This document shows, piece after piece, positions 24,376-35,904 of a DNA stretch of 64,000 bases. Each line of letters begins with the position of its first letter. Position 1 is the first letter of the stretch. This DNA comes from Laccaria trichodermophora. Lineage: Eukaryota > Basidiomycota > Agaricomycetes > Agaricales > Hydnangiaceae. The position numbers and the translations under genes are program-made. The DNA is taken from contig JACTVC010000004.1 of the NCBI GenBank assembly GCA_018417955.1, positions 868,001 to 932,000 on the forward strand, read 5' to 3'. The notes beneath the pieces were generated by a model. It was not told the origin of the DNA. It ran no database searches and worked only from the letters and a program-made list of their open reading frames with translations.

Positions 24376-26007
24376 TTTGTCTAATAATAACAATAATAAA
24401 TAAACAGAAATTGTAAACTCCTGCTGGACTCCATCTGGAGTCTGGCTGGTTGACTGTGTTATGAGGTGGAGTCCATGCAGTCCAGATGGTGGACCTGGAG
24501 TCCAGCTGGAGTCCAGGTGGATTCTAGACTAACATTTGGCTGGGTTGCCACCAAAGAAAAAATTAGAAAAAATACTGGATGAACAGCAGTAATCCATCAT
24601 GGAGTCCGCCAGAGTCCATCCGGAGTCCAACCGGAATATGTGGGGGAGTGTAAAGTCCTCGATAGAAGGGTCAGTGGCCTGCAACAAGAATTTCATACCT
24701 CCAAAGCCATCTGGCATATGTATCGTATCCAAGTCAAAACGTCGAAGGATTCCTGAGTTCCAAGTAGGACTGAAGGCGACAATGGGGTGAGTCTTCGAAT
24801 GGAGTTGGCAGATGTTACATGAATGGATGAAATATGCAACCTGGTTGAACATGTTCAGCCAAAAGAAACGCTCCGCTAAAGTCTTATAAGTAGCATCGTG
24901 CCCTCGATGTCCAACGTCGTTATGAGCTTCTGCTAATAATTCTAAACAGCGATCAGTGTCGATGACCACCAATCTAGGAATTCTTCCTTTAAGCTCGAAC
25001 TTCCACAAACGATCTCCATCATGAAGGAAAAAGTTCTTTGTCTTTCTAACAAACGACTTGCATTCAACAGGATCCTCACATCGGCTAGGCATGATGTCCA
25101 TTTTGAGGTAGTTAATGATCTCTGACCACATCTCGGGTGAGTCATGGTCCTTGACGCCATGGGAGTGCGTTGCGCATGTAACATTTGCATAAGGAGGGAC
25201 GTCTTCATAGTTTATTCGATTGTTGGTTCGGAACGTCGGGTTGGGGATGCCTGGTACAACAGATTGATTAATGACTGAAGGTTGCAGCGCACCTGGTTTT
25301 AATGCCGACATGTAAGAACACTGATATTGATGCATTTCTAATGTAAAAGTCTCCTCCCCAAGTGAACACATCACTACGATGGGGGTACAGACTTTTTGAT
25401 GCTCGAATTCATGTCCTGTATAGGAAAAGTCATCTGTAATAGAAAGAAGGGATCGCTTAACAAGAGATCCTTTGCTCCAATCTTTTAGTGAAGGATCAAA
25501 GCGTGCTTGTCTGATTTTTTGAATTTCAGTGGCCAAAGAAGGAGGGGGATCTACAACGCTAAGGACAGAGAGGTCGTCAGCGATAGACGTCGTAAGAAAC
25601 GAAGCGTAAGGAGTGCGTGAAGTTCGCCGCATGGTCAACAATAAGTCTTGGAAAAATTCGTTGTTAAGACAAGTTGGTCAAAAAGCATGAAGCGACTCTG
25701 AAGATAAAAAGTTTGTGAGTGATGAGGAAGGAAGGGAGGAAAAGTCGAGAGAAGCTGAGCCCATAAATCTATCCAAATATTCTTCTGCGTCTTCGTCTTC
25801 AGAATCTTCGGGAGTACGTCTTCGCCGAGAGAGCCCATCAATGCCTGCATGAGATTGCACTGGGACGTGATTCATCACATAGTCGAATAGAGCGATATAT
25901 GAGATCCAACGTGTCATAGGAGTGTTTGGAAGGTCTGGCTGTTTTACCATTTCGATCAAAAACTTCGCGTCGACGTCGATACAGATATGAATTCCCCAAA
26001 TCCAATG

Positions 26008-28795
26008 TCAAAGATCTTTGACTGCTCGAAAAACACCATAGAGCTCCAACTTTGCCTGAGAATATCGTGATTCAGCATCATTGAAAGTGCAAGACCCAAA
26101 GATCACCAGGTGTTTTTCTTTTTCGATGTTCTGATATAAAATCCAACCTGTACCATTCTGGCAAGAATCGACGGCGATGATAATGAGTCCATGATCCAAC
26201 GACCGAGGCAATGGGTCTTGATGTGACAGAAGCTTTGCGGCATCATAATCTAGCTTTACAAGGACTGGCGCCGTTGAGATGAGCCGCTTGAGTTCATTTT
26301 GAGCTGCTTCTGCTTCTTCTGAAAAGAAAAACTGTCTTTGGACTGCAGTTTTAGTGAGGAGTGTGAGCGGTTTTGCGATAAGAGAGAATCCACGTATCCA
26401 TTTTCTTCTGATGCCAGCGGTCCTGAGAAATGAACGGACATCTGTGACGCTTGTTAGTGGACCCCAATTTAAAATCTTCGTTACCAGGCCATGCTCAAGG
26501 TGCCATCCGTCTTTCGATACAATTGTCCCAACGATATGTAAGCATGGAGTTGCAAGGACTAGCTTCTTTCCGGAAGCAGTGATACCTGATTCTATAAAGC
26601 GCATCAGAAATCTGTCAAAGGTAGAGGCATATTTGTAAATGTAGCGCCTGATGCCAGGGGCAATTTCCACATCATCATAAGTTGACGTGGGTCCTTTCAA
26701 TCCCACGTCATCAACGAATACATTCCCATTCTTTGGAATTTCCTCTTGAAGCGCATGAGTCGTACAACGCTGAAATTCTGGCAATGAATTGGTTGCTCCT
26801 TGAGGTAGTACGCAAGAGCGGAGAGGTCCTATTAAACAACTAAATGTCGTTAAAGGTCTTGAAGTCACTGCAAGCTTTCTTCTGTCATAGCCTGAAAATA
26901 AGTCTGCTAGCCCATAAATCACATGGCCCATGAAGCTTTCTGTGAAGTCGTCAGTTCTAGGAGGTAAGCCAGCATCACACACTGTAACTCGATTAAGTTC
27001 TTGTACATCTGCTACCAAACGGATTCCTCCTTTAGGCTTGCCAACAGTGGAAATTCTTGATCAATAGGACGCCGTAGAATACTCATATTTTCCTGCTGCC
27101 TTTTGTTCGAGAAGCATCTGGCGTACCATATCTTCGATGGACTTTGGGATGTGGATGGGGGCTTGAACCCAAGGGGTGTGTTCAATCACCAGTATTTCAT
27201 AATCTGGGAAATATTTGTCAGAGAAAGTTCCTCATTCGGAGTCTTCAAAAGCTAGAGCTAGCTGCCGTGTCTGTAAAACGAAAACCAACAGGTCGATCTC
27301 TCAAGGATTTAAGAACCCTTTGGGTATGCTCGTTAAAATCTTCTGTAAACAGTCGAGTGAGAGTCGGCGTGACGGAATGAAATCTTGAAGAGATGGGGGA
27401 TCTAAAGGAAGCGGAGGCAGTGAGGGTATTAATACAGGGCGAAACACTTGCCCAGCCGGATCTGGCATATAGCTTGGGACAGGTCGAACTTTCTTATCAA
27501 CAGTCTTGTATTTTGTTCGCATTTGAAGGGGGTTCGATTCATAGGTTAAAGCGCGTCGAGTCCAAGGTGTAGGAAGTGGTCTGGAAATTCTAGGTGAGCA
27601 ATGAGCGATGTTCTGTAAAATTAAATCATAAGTCTCTGGAGGCTCCAAGTGAGAGACGAAAGAAGGCGATTCAAAACTGTAAGTTCCCATCATTGCGTGA
27701 AGCGAATGCCCAAGGGTTGGAACAGACGCGTCCTGGTCAACCCCAGGCTTGGGATATGCGTCTGTCCTCATTTTCCCGCATCGACATCTTCCACTTCTTC
27801 AATTCTTGTACAATGATCGAGATTGAGTGTAGCTGAGTTCCGAGGGGCGCCAGGTGTACATAGAGGAATGAGAATAGAAGGGCCTTGTTGAGATCCGTCA
27901 GTTTTATCGCCATCACCATCTTGCCAAATTCGCATGTTCATCGACCCTTGACAGGTATACTGAATCGATGCGGAGTACCATTGAAGCCAGGGTTGACCTA
28001 AAATAATCTCTTGTTTTCCAGCGCCTTCCTTACTTACAAACATGTGATGGTCGAATCGTCGTCCCGAAATCTTGATTTCAGCATCACAGACACAGCTGCC
28101 AAGAGGGACAGGTCACCCATTAATTCCTTTGAGGGACCAATGCGTCCCGTCAAGGTCTATTGCTAAATTCGTCCTGTCATAAAATTCTTGACCTATCAAA
28201 TTTAGCTCAGAACCAGTGTCAATCATAAAAACAGCATCCAATCCCACGAACTTTCCCCGAAAACGCTATTGACTTTTCCTCGAACAATTTTATCTAAATC
28301 ATACATTTCTTGAATGTCCAACGTGAAATGATATGATGGAGCTGACTTAGCTTTGGTATTTTCTTCTTTCATTTCTACGTCCTTGTCCTTTAATGGTGCA
28401 GCGTGACGGTTTTTGAAAGTGTCTTCCGTGTTGACTGCAGGAGGCTGTAATTTGAAAGCTTGAGGTATTGACTGCACTGTAGAAGGTCATAGATTGAAAG
28501 CCTGAGGCGTTGACTGTACTGGAGCGTTTGCGGGCCTAAGGTTACTAGACGTAGGAATGGGAGTTTTAGGGTTATTTTCTTTCAGCTTATGAGTAGACTT
28601 AGCTTCGGTCTGCCGCCCCTCTGGGCGTTTGATTGGATCAAAACGTGTTTCCTTGTCTTTTTGAGAACAAGTGACGGCTAACATAGAAGAAGGAGGTGCC
28701 TGCCACTCAGGAATGATGGAAGAAGGCGAAGCGTTGAAAACTTCAGCAGGCAGAACATCTTCACCATCGAACAACAGACCGGCATAGTTGGCCAT
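26008..28795 (-). pseudogene. Retrotransposon protease, reverse transcriptase and RNase H
   Basis: Minus-strand pol region. A retropepsin-like F-M-I-D-T-G-S-E-L-N motif lies at about 28205-28235. The RT frame (27018-26008) has VADVQELNRV, LADLFSGYD, LPQGATNS and the catalytic FVDDVGLKGP typical of basidiomycete Ty3/gypsy elements. RNase H follows with IIAVDSCQNGTGWILYQ and a Y-S-Q-x-K-L-E-L-Y-G motif. The frame is interrupted by stops near 28486 and 27058 that read as TGA where the sense context predicts CGA, so the proteins would not be made in full. Confidence 0.8.
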
Positions 28796-28927
28796 GTGGG
28801 GAGGCAGGTCTCTAGAAACCTCCTGGGCCTTACCTTTTAAATGATTTGATGCAGCGCTTTGTTCCTGTAAAACCTTTGTGACCTCACCGTCACTTCCAAA
28901 AGCTTGAGGAAGTTCCGATCCATCAGG

Positions 28928-29986
28928 TCATGCCAACCTACCAAGAGGAGTGTAAGCAACTAATCCTTCTTTAATACACACCTCAACTTCTGGGCAGAAC
29001 TTGAGACCAAGTCGGTGTGTAGTCTTATCGCAAAAGAAACATCTGGCTTCTCTCATAATTTGTTGGTTAGTCAAGTTTGGGTTCGGCGTAATATTGACAG
29101 AACGTAAAAACTCAGCATGAGCAAGTCTCAATTCCTCCATCTGTTTCGTAATGCGGTCTACTGGGCTGAGGTTTGTTGGTTCAACTATTGGCATTGCAGG
29201 AACGGTCTTCTCGAAAACCACCTTTTTCAAAGGTTTCTTCTTTTTCTTCGTCAGGACAACCTTGTCAATGTCCTCGTCGGAATCACTTGAGCTCGAATCA
29301 GAATCGGAATCCAGATCAATACTGACGTACGTGGTCTTTGCATCCAGATCTTCATCATTGAATTCTGCCCTTAACAAGTTAAGGAGCATTGTGGTCGTCA
29401 GAGGCGAGGAGGTCTTGAGGTGAGTTACTGGTATTTGTTTTTTAATTTGCGAGCGTAAAGACATCAGAATTCCCCTATATAAGCAAAGGTGGACTTCATT
29501 AGCTAGCATTTTATCTGGAGCCAGACCAGTGGATATAGCGGTAAAATCTCTATAATACTTGTCAACCTCCTTACAAGAGGCCAAACTGCCTGACTCTCCG
29601 TGTTTAGAACACCATTGACGCAAACGATCAGGGGAATTGAGAGGGATGGAGTCATTCAATCCATAAAGATCGTCCAAATACACCCTCACCGCTACCCAGT
29701 CATCCCTAGTCAATAACGGAGACGAACCAATAACCATCCGAACTTTCGTATCACAATATCTTAGAACGTATCCTGGCAAAAGCAAATGTGCAACTCGAGT
29801 GCTATCCGCATGTTGCTCGAGCACATCTAAAAAATCCGAAATGCGCTTCCCTCTGAACTTGGGAGCTCCCAGCACTCCAGGAGTAGGCATAGGAACGCCC
29901 AGCGTTGCATTAAGACTAGTATCAGAGGAAGAAGACGAAACGATATGTCCAGAAAACGACAGAGAGAGGTCATCACCAGGACTCAT
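28928..29986 (-). CDS. Retrotransposon gag-like protein
   Basis: A 352-residue frame. The N-terminal two thirds resembles a retrotransposon capsid region (FRGKRISDFLDVLEQ, later YRDFTAISTG). A Ser/Asp-rich stretch and a Lys run come next, then a zinc-knuckle-like CFFC-x4-H-x6-C near the end. The frame stops at TGA (28928-28930) where context suggests a former TGG, and the reading continues in the same frame behind it. So it is the 5' part of one long polyprotein frame broken by a G-to-A change. Confidence 0.75.
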   Translation of the reverse strand: MSPGDDLSLSFSGHIVSSSSSDTSLNATLGVPMPTPGVLGAPKFRGKRISDFLDVLEQHADSTRVAHLLLPGYVLRYCDTKVRMVIGSSPLLTRDDWVAVRVYLDDLYGLNDSIPLNSPDRLRQWCSKHGESGSLASCKEVDKYYRDFTAISTGLAPDKMLANEVHLCLYRGILMSLRSQIKKQIPVTHLKTSSPLTTTMLLNLLRAEFNDEDLDAKTTYVSIDLDSDSDSSSSDSDEDIDKVVLTKKKKKPLKKVVFEKTVPAMPIVEPTNLSPVDRITKQMEELRLAHAEFLRSVNITPNPNLTNQQIMREARCFFCDKTTHRLGLKFCPEVEVCIKEGLVAYTPLGRLA

Positions 29987-30307
29987 GACGAATATTTAAG
30001 GAGAAAATAAAATGAAAGAAAGGGTGATTTCGAAAAACTTAGCGTATATGTGGGTGAATCAACGTTCCGGCGCCTTGGAAATGGCAGAGAACAAAATATG
30101 TTGAATGTATGCACCTAACAACAAAGTGTTCAGCACAAAAACGAGGGGGGTTATCGTACCAAATGCAAATCAGGAGATTTATTTTGAATGTATGTGCCTA
30201 AAACCGAGTTTTCAGCACAAAAATGAAGATGTAGGACATACCAAAAGAGATTTTGATACTCTGAGAGGAGGTAGAATGGAAAACCAATCCCCTGTCTTGG
30301 TCACCAC

Positions 30308-31236
30308 TGTAGAAGAATGAAAGTTCACCTCAGGAAACAGTAATCAGTCGTCTACCTCAGATAAAGAAGCAAAGGGTCAAGAGGGAAAGGGAGTTAGCTA
30401 GGACAACAGATGAAGAAGACACATAGCAGCGAAAGAATGTGTGAGAGTGTATTAAGCGCTCGCGTTGTCCAAACTGATGGTGGCGTTGAGTGGCGTGAGA
30501 GTGTATGTCGAGGAAAGTAATCGAGAGTCGTCTAAGCTGTTGTTCTTCAAAATACTTGTAGTCTTCAATTCTTATGAGAGAGGAAAAACTTGGAGGGAAA
30601 GAATCAATCTCCATTCACGAGGTGGGAGGGCACCTTAAGTACAAAAATCATAATCACAAGGCATCTACACGTTCTCACGTGCTGCCTGTCCAAAAAAGTT
30701 CTAAAGAAAATAAGAAGACAAATGAACAAAAGTAAAAATAGCTTTTGACGCATCCTATCAAGTTCCTCCACTGAACCGTCATACTGGGAATTTCTCGGGG
30801 AGCTAATCGACGGTGTGAGAGGCCTATTTGCTAATGCGACTGCCCCGCTCAGTGCGGGCTTCACAACTGTCGACGCTTCGACCCTACCATCCAGTCCTAA
30901 AGCTCGGTTTTGGTCCCCGAAAGGAGTTGTCATAAGTACCAAACAAAAATAAATAAGAAGAAAAATTGAATTCAAGCGTACGAAGATGAAGGATTGAAAA
31001 CCGATCCTATAAAGGTTGCTGATTGAAAAGTAACCAGCGATGACATCATACCTTGAGACGTTTACAGTGAAGATGCCGGAGATGACGTTGCACAATCCAA
31101 CAAGTCGTCCTTGACTTTTGCATTCTAAAAAAAATAAAAGACACTAAAAAAATAAAAAAGAACTGTAAAAACTAGCACACGTGAAGAATAAAGAAATAAA
31201 GGAAGTGCCGTGAGTAGTACACTCTGCACTTCCACA
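30308..31236 (-). repeat. 5' LTR
   Basis: A 929-bp direct repeat of the left LTR without the nested insertion. Its outer edge abuts intron 1 of the coiled-coil gene at 31237. Termini in element sense are TG...CA. Confidence 0.9.
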
Positions 31237-31872
31237 TTAGTGGGTATACATTTGTAGAAGAGAAAACCAGATAGGGGTGAATGAGCACCCAACGCTACCA
31301 ATTAACATTGATGCCTGTACTTGATCCATGTCCAAAAATATGACCAAGAAAGAAAGGCAAAAAAGAGTGAAAACAACGAACAAAAAATGAAAAGACCTAC
31401 TCACTTTTCAGCCAACGTCAACGGTGGCCTCTCCTTCTCCTTCTCCAAGGGTAAACTCATCCTCTGAATCTCCCCATATCTCCCCTTCAAAGCCAGGCTC
31501 CCCCTCCCCACTGAAGTGCTCCTAGACAATCCAGCTCCAGCATGCTGCATACCACATGCACTCAAAGGCGAGCGTACGGCATTGTTCAAAGTATTTGAGC
31601 TTGAAGTATAGTAGTCCAGAGTCCGGTCAGGGGGGTAATACAATATAGAAGTTTGTCTCTTGGAGGATTTTGTGGATGTGCTTGGTGAGTGCAAGGGTGA
31701 GGATGCAGATGTGGATGAGGTGATTGTTCCATCTAGGAGGTGTAGTGGTTGTGGACCAGGTGAGGCAGGTGGTAGTATGGCTAGAGAGAGTCGTTTAGAT
31801 TTGGTTGTTGATGAGCTTGGTAGTATGACGATGGTGCCGTTGTGCATGTGGGCTTGCCCTAGAACTCACTGA

Positions 31873-33108
31873 TGAGTATGCACTTGTTCTACACATGTGA
31901 AACCGCATTTTCGCATATTTTGACACTTACACACTTTGGAGACCTTCAGCACCATTCGGATCCCTTCAACACCTTTACATCCTCGAACTCCGAAATGTCC
32001 TGCATACATGTCCACACATCACACATCAGCACATCTCCGAATATTCGACATTATCCACACATGTGTTACATGTTGCCAGAACCTTCACACATCTGCAGGC
32101 ACACATCCCTTCATATTCCATCATATTCCAGGTACACTATATCGCATATCCGAACATCTTCCTGCACAAAAGCACATGTACGCCAAATATCCGGAATTAT
32201 CCACACATGGCACATAGAACATTCACAACACCTTCATAAACATTTGGACACCAATTTACTTGATTCCTCAGCATTCCTAACACATTGATTCACATCTCTG
32301 AATATTTCTATTGTACAAGGATGCACATCTATGCTTTCTCTGGTCTCCATTCTTCCCCATCCATTTGGCATCTTTTGTCTATTCTTTAGAATCTAGCATT
32401 GACTTCAGATCAATTGTCAAGCACAGCTATTCCCCACCTCCATTCTCCGAAATAAATGGGTGCCTGGTTCCCCTTTAACCATTCCTTTCTCATTTATATT
32501 CTATTTCTTTCTCCTTTCGTGTTTCTCTTCTTTTCTTCTTATTTCTTTTATGTTTGATGTTTTGGACCTTTATATTTTTGTTCATACCTTTCACATTACC
32601 TTTTTCCAAATGTTTTTGAATATTTGTACACTTATGTATTTGTAGTATCATAGTATTTCAAAATAACAAGTTCTACTTCACCCCTTTGATTCACATTTCA
32701 TCTTCAGCTGATAATTGTATCAGCACCTCGTTATAACCTTCGCCATTGTCTTGCACACCGTGTGCACTCATATTATTCACATCCATAACAATCCGAAACA
32801 TTGTATCCTTCACATTGTCCCTTAACCTCCTCCTAAATTCGCATATTCCTTCAGACACACTCTCTTATATTAGGGATTGTGTCTACTCAACATCACCTAT
32901 TTCAAGAAGACCAAAGAACCTCTGTCTCACACTTTCAGAGCCACTCAGACCAACGCTATTCAACTCCGAAGCTTTTACTTTGGTTTTGTGTTGTGTTTTG
33001 CATTTCGCTGACACTTCTACTGCATTGCAGGCATATCATCGCAGATGGTAAGTATTGTTGACCTATCAGCGTGACACTGAGGATCATTGATCAGCACTGA
33101 AGGTAAGC
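31873..33108. other. C/A/T-rich non-coding stretch
   Basis: From the broken 5' end of coiled-coil copy 1 up to the next TIR element the sequence is rich in 'cacat', 'ttcac' and 'cattc' words and later in poly-pyrimidine. Open frames over 31872-32645 are long only because G is rare. I see no domain, no intron grammar and no terminal repeats, and no match to other parts of the window. Confidence 0.4.
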
Positions 33109-33297
33109 CCCAGTGAAAACCTGCTCTGGGGGGGTCTGGAAATATCCATGAGAAGCCAGCCTAAGCTGGACCTCCAGAAATCGCCGGCTGAAGCCAGTTT
33201 TTGTCCGCTTTCCAGAAAATATCTGGCTCACACTGGAGGATTAGAAGATGGTTCATTTTAGGTTTTGGTCAAATCTCTGGCTGTTTCTGGCCTTGAC

Positions 33298-33982
33298 CAA
33301 GGGGGTGCCAGCATCGAAAAAAAAGACCTGGGGTTGATTTTCTTGTTAAGGCGACATGGAGGTGGACTAACTAACTAACATAATCAGGCACATGCCTAAA
33401 TATAGCAATATGACATCATCTACATGAGAGCTTTCCCCCACATCCTCTCCTGAAAGCCGCACAAGTCATGCAGACCCAATTCCGGGGTGCTGACACCAGT
33501 TCCACACATTTTAGACATATAACATGAGTCGTTAAATCACTCAGTTCTCATGATACAATGTACTCACCCACTGTGTCTCGCAACCAGCTTGCTTGCACTT
33601 GAGGACCTCATCCTCCAAGCCATTGAGGACTATTCTCTTGTTCATGTCATCAGTCAATGAACAAGTAGTTTGCTGGTAATAACTGATGAGGACACAAGTA
33701 TGGTGCATAAATTTCAATGTAATTCAATAATGACGACCCAAATCAAACCCAAATATGGCATGAAATTAATGAATTTGTAATGAATATCTTGTTTTCTGGT
33801 GCTTTATGGTCTCTATTGGAGCTGTATTCTTCCCAGTACATTCTGTAGTTACTATATCATACGACAAAGTACTCAATTTGACAATCCAAGGCCCTCTGCT
33901 CAAGGTGTCTTTTTTTTCGCAGCCTGCAGCTGGACTAACTAACCAGGTTGCGGTATGGGATTCCCAGGCCGGCACCCCCTTG
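33298..33982. mobile_element. hAT-like MITE, 685 bp
   Basis: Ends are CAAGGGGGTGCC and GGCACCCCCTTG. The 8 bp GCCTTGAC flank both sides (33290-33297 and 33983-33990). CA...TG ends with an 8-bp duplication fit hAT-like elements (KDZ elements also make 8-bp duplications). A related copy is at 57883-58460 and a partial one starts at 63291; all share the 'aaaaaa-g-acct-gggt-ttgatttt' leader and 'actaactaac/cctacctac' stretches. No transposase frame is present. Confidence 0.8.
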
Positions 33983-34677
33983 GCCTTGACTGGGATATTC
34001 TGGGGTAGACCGTTGCAGGCTGGAAAAATCTATAATTATATTCTGCCGTATTGTACACAATATGATCTGGTCCCTTCTGGCCTCCATCTGGCGATATCCG
34101 TGTCCTACCGACCATACCCGCATCCCCAATCCAGCCACAATCTCAATCCTTCTTCAGTACCTGCATATCCCAGCTCCCCCATCCTATGTTGCAAGCCGTC
34201 GTCTCCTAGGAGCTGGTGGGAAAACACAGCCCTCTCAGGCCCTCTTTGTGCTACCTCTCGCATAAGATTAGATTAGAGTGAAGGGAGACACGTCTGAACA
34301 CACCTGATTGCGTGACAATCTTATGAACGACATGTAGAATCGAACTCGGCCTTTCAAACCCGAGGTCGTGGCGCGGCGCTCATCCCGACTCGAGCTAGCT
34401 AGAGAAAAGATGGTGAGTCGCGTCGTGGAAATGCGTAAGAATGGGGATGGCGAATCCACGCACCACTCATACATTCAATGTCGTGCTGCCCAGGTGGTGG
34501 TGCAAAAGCCACTGGAGCATCTCAAGCACTGTCAGTAAAGAAGGAGGCATGTAAGGCGCATACATGCACTCACCATCGTGTCAACCAAGCGCCACTCTCA
34601 GCCATAAGAATATCCTGGGTTCGGCGCTACACAAACGGAAATGCCGTCGCATAAAGCATGGGAAGAGGATGGAGACG

Positions 34678-34749
34678 TCGTGGCATATGGGGACGTCGTG
34701 GCATATGGGGACATCGTGGCATATGGGGACGTCGTGGCATATGGGGAGG
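34678..34749. repeat. 18-bp minisatellite, four units
   Basis: GTCGTGGCATATGGGGAC is repeated four times in a row with one base change (GTC to ATC in unit three). It lies in an unsupported frame inside the 2.7-kb TIR element. Confidence 0.8.
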
Positions 34750-34972
34750 AGATGGTGGTGGGGGGAAGAAAGAGAGTGGCGACGAATTCAGAGAACGCAA
34801 TGGATTCTTTGTTGCTTAGGTAAAGCTTTCCCAACACAGAGCATGAAGGAAGTGCTCAGTGGGATAAACATGTCGCTTGGACAGGAAAAATGGGAGAAGG
34901 TGACTTAGAGAAATTTTGTAATTGACTTGACTCGGAACATCCAGATATCTACGGTAGCGCCCAGAAAGAATA

Positions 34973-35653
34973 CAGTCGCGGACAAACAAAGACAACAAAT
35001 TTGATATCTCGGCCCCCAGCCAATATTTCAGCAATATTTTTTCAGATTCTTGATCAGCTTGTCGAAATACGTCGAAAAACACACCTTTGAAGTTTTTCCC
35101 ACGAGCGGATGTGTTGTGCCAAATTTTTGGTCAAAATTTTCGAAATATGTAGCCCCAATTCAGGGTCCTAGGTGACCAAATTTACCTCAAAGTGGCTCAT
35201 GATGGAGTTGAATTTCTGAAAATGATTTGTGTGTCAGCAGCGGCACCCTTGGCCACTGTAATTCCGGTAAACACTCTTCAACTAAGACTTAAGGGTCTCT
35301 GAAAGGCACTGAGCAGGCCCTGATTACCGATCAATTTCTATTTTAGGTCATTCTTTTCGAATTTATTTAGCCAAAACGGCTCGACAGAACCTTCCAATAT
35401 TACAGGATCATTTGCCTCTCATCAAAAGCAGTCGATTGCACTATTTTTCGTGATTTTTAGACCAATTCTCACGGTCCTGCCAAATTTTGAGGGCCTAAAA
35501 ACCTTATTTGGAAGTTTATGAGGGAACGGCTCGATAAATTTTGATGAAATTGGTATTGTTGGAATCGTCTCATCAATCCGCGTCGATTAAGACTATTTTC
35601 GAAGAATTTGGTAAACTTTGATATTTTTTGTTGACTTTGTTTGTCCGCGACTG
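34973..35653. mobile_element. Tc1/mariner-like MITE, 681 bp, copy A
   Basis: The left end is CAGTCGCGGACAAACAAAG and the right end CTTTGTTTGTCCGCGACTG, directly flanked by TA on both sides (34971-34972 and 35654-35655). A reverse-orientation copy of exactly the same length is at 62510-63190. TA duplication and CAGT ends fit Tc1/mariner. There is no transposase frame. Confidence 0.85.
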
Positions 35654-35904
35654 TAGTTGCATCGAAGTCAAATCAAAGTTACCTCGGACCAACTTCGGAC
35701 TATCCCAGACGACGACGGCTGACGCCAGCAAGTTGGCCGTTTTCTCCAGATTCCTCCAGAGCAGGTTTTCACTGGGGGTAAGCACTTGGTAAGATCTTGC
35801 TGCAAAGTTGATAGCGTGGTCCAAGCAAACACAGTGTCTTGATCGGTGGAGTAAGTAGGTGCACGTCGACCAGATGACGTTTCAAAACTCACCTGCCTTC
35901 GGTC

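Larger units (their letters stand above)
22970..24654. mobile_element. 1.7-kb TIR element inside the integrase gene
   Basis: The left end TTTACACTCCCCCACA and the right end TGTGGGGGAGTGTAAA are perfect inverted repeats; imperfect similarity continues for about 40 bp. The subterminal 130 bp on both sides carry many copies of a GGACTCCA/TGGAGTCC motif, which is typical of transposase-binding arrays. Flanks are GTAC (left) and GTCC (right), so no clean target duplication is visible. There is no transposase frame. Contents are a GA-rich tandem repeat, a GTCGT-rich stretch and a tRNA-like segment. Confidence 0.75.
21759..25641 (-). pseudogene. Retrotransposon integrase, split by a TIR element
   Basis: The 5' part (25641 to about 24655) ends with an H-H-C-C zinc-binding domain (AHNDVGHRGH then CNICQLH). 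The catalytic core is cut after ATDPSIED at 24654. It resumes at 22969 with TPSISW and runs through CLVDGGMEFKG and a W-x-L-Y-L-H-A block. A TGA near 22266 separates the last 168 residues, again at a probable CGA codon. Excising the nested element restores a continuous frame across the join. Confidence 0.75.
20434..31236 (-). mobile_element. Ty3/gypsy-type LTR retrotransposon
   Basis: The element is 10.8 kb and lies on the minus strand. Near-identical LTRs bound it (TGTGGAAG...TCTACA in element sense). The flanks are CCAG before 20434 and TTAG after 31236, an imperfect duplication differing by two C-to-T changes. Internal order gag, protease, RT, RNase H, integrase fits Ty3/gypsy. A candidate primer binding site (TGGTGACCAAGACAGG) follows the 5' LTR at about 30306. 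A G-rich purine tract is at about 21707-21716. Several in-frame TGA codons and a nested element show it is not autonomous now. Confidence 0.9.
18129..31847 (-). pseudogene. Coiled-coil (DUF4048-like) gene copy 1, split by a retrotransposon
   Basis: Exons by alignment with the intact copy: exon 1 about 31405-31847, exon 2 19800-19894, exon 3 18622-19741, exon 4 18129-18471. The LTR element at 20434-31236 lies inside intron 1, stretching it from about 0.7 to 11.5 kb. The ATG of the intact copy is replaced here (ATGAGC to CTAGGG-like), and a TGA at 18219-18221 in exon 4 replaces the CGG of copy 2, removing the last 30 or so residues, including the E-E-W-N-W end. Most differences from copy 2 are CpG to TpG or CpA. 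Exons 2 and 3 otherwise remain open. Confidence 0.75.
33109..35776. mobile_element. 2.7-kb TIR element with 7-bp duplication, carrying nested elements
   Basis: Ends are CCCAGTGAAAACCTGCTCTG and its exact complement. GGTAAGC lies directly before 33109 (33102-33108) and directly after 35776 (35777-35783). CCCAGTGAAA ends and a 7-bp duplication are shared with 2276-3255, so both belong to one family. A hAT-like element (33298-33982) and a Tc1-like MITE (34973-35653) sit inside. Without them the core is about 1.3 kb with no transposase-like frame. A small 18-bp minisatellite is also inside. Confidence 0.8.

Noticed and set aside
31872..32288. His/Thr-rich 138-residue frame as a gene
   Set aside because: It reflects low G content; the neighbouring frame is equally open, and no homology or splice signals are seen.
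34564..34908. Frame with M-G-T-S-W-H repeats as a repeat protein
   Set aside because: The pattern is only an 18-bp minisatellite inside a TIR element, and no start, intron or domain supports a gene.
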